Positions 6,755-7,409 of a DNA stretch of 7,409 bases are shown here, piece by piece. The DNA comes from JABWBJ01 sp035646395 (GTDB lineage: Bacteria; Gemmatimonadota; Gemmatimonadetes; Gemmatimonadales; Gemmatimonadaceae). The stretch is taken from positions 1 to 7,409 of the forward strand of contig DASRPK010000137.1 of the NCBI GenBank assembly GCA_035646395.1, read 5' to 3'. A model generated the notes under the pieces. It saw nothing but the letters and a program-made list of their open reading frames with translations. It did no database searches and was not told the origin of the DNA. The first letter of the stretch is position 1; every line of letters starts with the position of its first letter. A program made the position numbers and the translations under genes.

Positions 6755-6781
6755 CTGCCCCTACCTGACTCGATGGGGCAG
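6755..6781 (+). promoter_or_regulatory. Inverted repeat upstream of the lipoprotein start
   Basis: CTGCCCC (6755-6761) and GGGGCAG (6775-6781) form a perfect 7-bp stem with a 13-base loop, ending 8 bases before ATG 6790. The 3' arm is the only G-rich stretch that could serve as a ribosome binding site, so the hairpin could mask it in mRNA; it could equally be a DNA operator. A second small dyad, TTCGA-5-TCGAA (6736-6750), and a TAGACT hexamer (6751-6756) lie just upstream. The rest of 6675-6789 shows nothing I can name. Confidence 0.35.
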
Positions 6782-6789
6782 CTGGCGAC

Positions 6790-7409
6790 ATGATTCCTTG
6801 CACCCGACGGGCTGCCGCGCCGGCCCTGCTTGCCGGCCTGTCGCTCCTTTTCGCCGCCTGTTCGACGTTGCAAGACACATCGGACGAGCCAGAGGCGCCT
6901 TTCGTGAGCGCCGAGACTCCCGTAACACAAGAACAGGAGGTCTCTGAGCAGGCGGAAGGCGCGCCAGAAGCGCAGGCAACAGAAGGCGAAGTCCCCCTGT
7001 CCGTGGCCGAGTCAGAACCCCCTGAAGTGACGGCGCCTCCCGTCGAGCTCGACGCGATCATCGTGACGATCCGGCGCGAGGACCAGATCCGGGACCTGGT
7101 GTCGCAGGCTCGCACGTTGCTCGAGGACTACGAGCTGGAATACGTGTTCACGGGCAAGAAGAGGAACGAGACGCTCCGGGGCCGCCCGGTGGCCTTTGCG
7201 CTTTGGAGCGAGTCGGAACAGGACTGGACAGTCGCGAATATCGAGATCCCGCGCCCGCCGGTGAGCTGGAAGCCGGGCGGCAAGCCCCTGAAGTTCACGC
7301 TGCTCACGCCGGGGATCCAGGCGCAGCACCAGAAGGGTACGGGCGCCGAGCGGCTGATGTTCGCCTTCTCCAAGGGAGGCGAGCCGCTCAAGGTCTACGG
7401 CCGGAAGTT
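6790..7409 (+). CDS. Lipoprotein with acidic Pro/Glu-rich linker, unknown function (3' end outside window)
   Basis: An open frame from ATG 6790 runs without a stop to the window end, giving 206 complete codons. The N-terminus is a lipoprotein signal: Arg6-Arg7, a hydrophobic stretch to Ala23, then lipobox FAAC with the lipidated Cys24. Ser at +2 (not Asp) predicts outer-membrane sorting by the rule known for enterobacteria. Residues about 29-88 are low-complexity Glu, Pro, Ala and Thr, a typical extended tether. A globular region starts near 89 (DAIIVTIRRED), with a helix at about 96-116 and then a Trp-containing, probably beta-rich part (Trp139, Trp146, Trp160). I do not recognise this domain. 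No upstream in-frame start exists near 6790 and the ribosome binding site is weak (GGGG 11 bases away), but the signal sequence fixes the start well. It follows the AraC-type gene by 115 bases; a shared transcript is possible but not shown. Confidence 0.82.
   Translation, partial: MIPCTRRAAAPALLAGLSLLFAACSTLQDTSDEPEAPFVSAETPVTQEQEVSEQAEGAPEAQATEGEVPLSVAESEPPEVTAPPVELDAIIVTIRREDQIRDLVSQARTLLEDYELEYVFTGKKRNETLRGRPVAFALWSESEQDWTVANIEIPRPPVSWKPGGKPLKFTLLTPGIQAQHQKGTGAERLMFAFSKGGEPLKVYGRK

Noticed and set aside
6552..7115. 187-codon minus-strand frame across the AraC-type 3' end and the lipoprotein 5' end
   Set aside because: It is Ser/Ala/Thr-rich, has no motifs, and overlaps two plus-strand genes with clear signatures.

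Overview
The window is GC-rich DNA with tightly packed genes. Its contents suggest a high-GC Pseudomonadota bacterium, perhaps a soil or water gammaproteobacterium; an acidobacterial source is possible given the permease family. That assignment is inference. No rRNA, tRNA, CRISPR array, transposase or phage gene is visible. The coding content is ordinary chromosomal accessory metabolism, and I do not see a clear new multi-gene system.

Layout, left to right: the last 41 codons of an unrecognised small protein (+, 1-126) end in a textbook intrinsic terminator (156-184). Convergent to it is a two-gene minus-strand unit. A membrane-anchored alpha/beta-hydrolase (2683-3588) comes first, and 42 bases later a large MacB/FtsX-type permease with two duplicated halves and no ATPase nearby (196-2640). 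Divergent from the hydrolase is a secreted calcineurin-like phosphoesterase homologue with an altered metal-site signature (3655-4620), whose start looks leaderless. It converges on a microsomal-type epoxide hydrolase (minus, 4788-6119) that has its own intrinsic terminator (4738-4772). The 117 bases between the phosphoesterase stop and that terminator hold nothing I can name.

The epoxide hydrolase is divergent from a stand-alone AraC-type DNA-binding protein (6288-6674). The 168 bases between them are AT-richer than the flanks and contain nested inverted repeats close to the epoxide hydrolase ribosome binding site, the most suggestive regulatory structure in the window. A lipoprotein with a lipobox and a long acidic linker (from 6790) runs off the right edge.

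How the genes work together: the best-supported link is local control of the epoxide hydrolase by the adjacent AraC-type protein, inferred from divergent orientation and the inverted repeats. The hydrolase-permease pair is probably co-transcribed. The three enzymes (carboxylester-type hydrolase, phosphoesterase-like protein, epoxide hydrolase) do not form a recognisable pathway. Two starts were reassigned from ribosome binding sites (6119 on minus, 6288 on plus).
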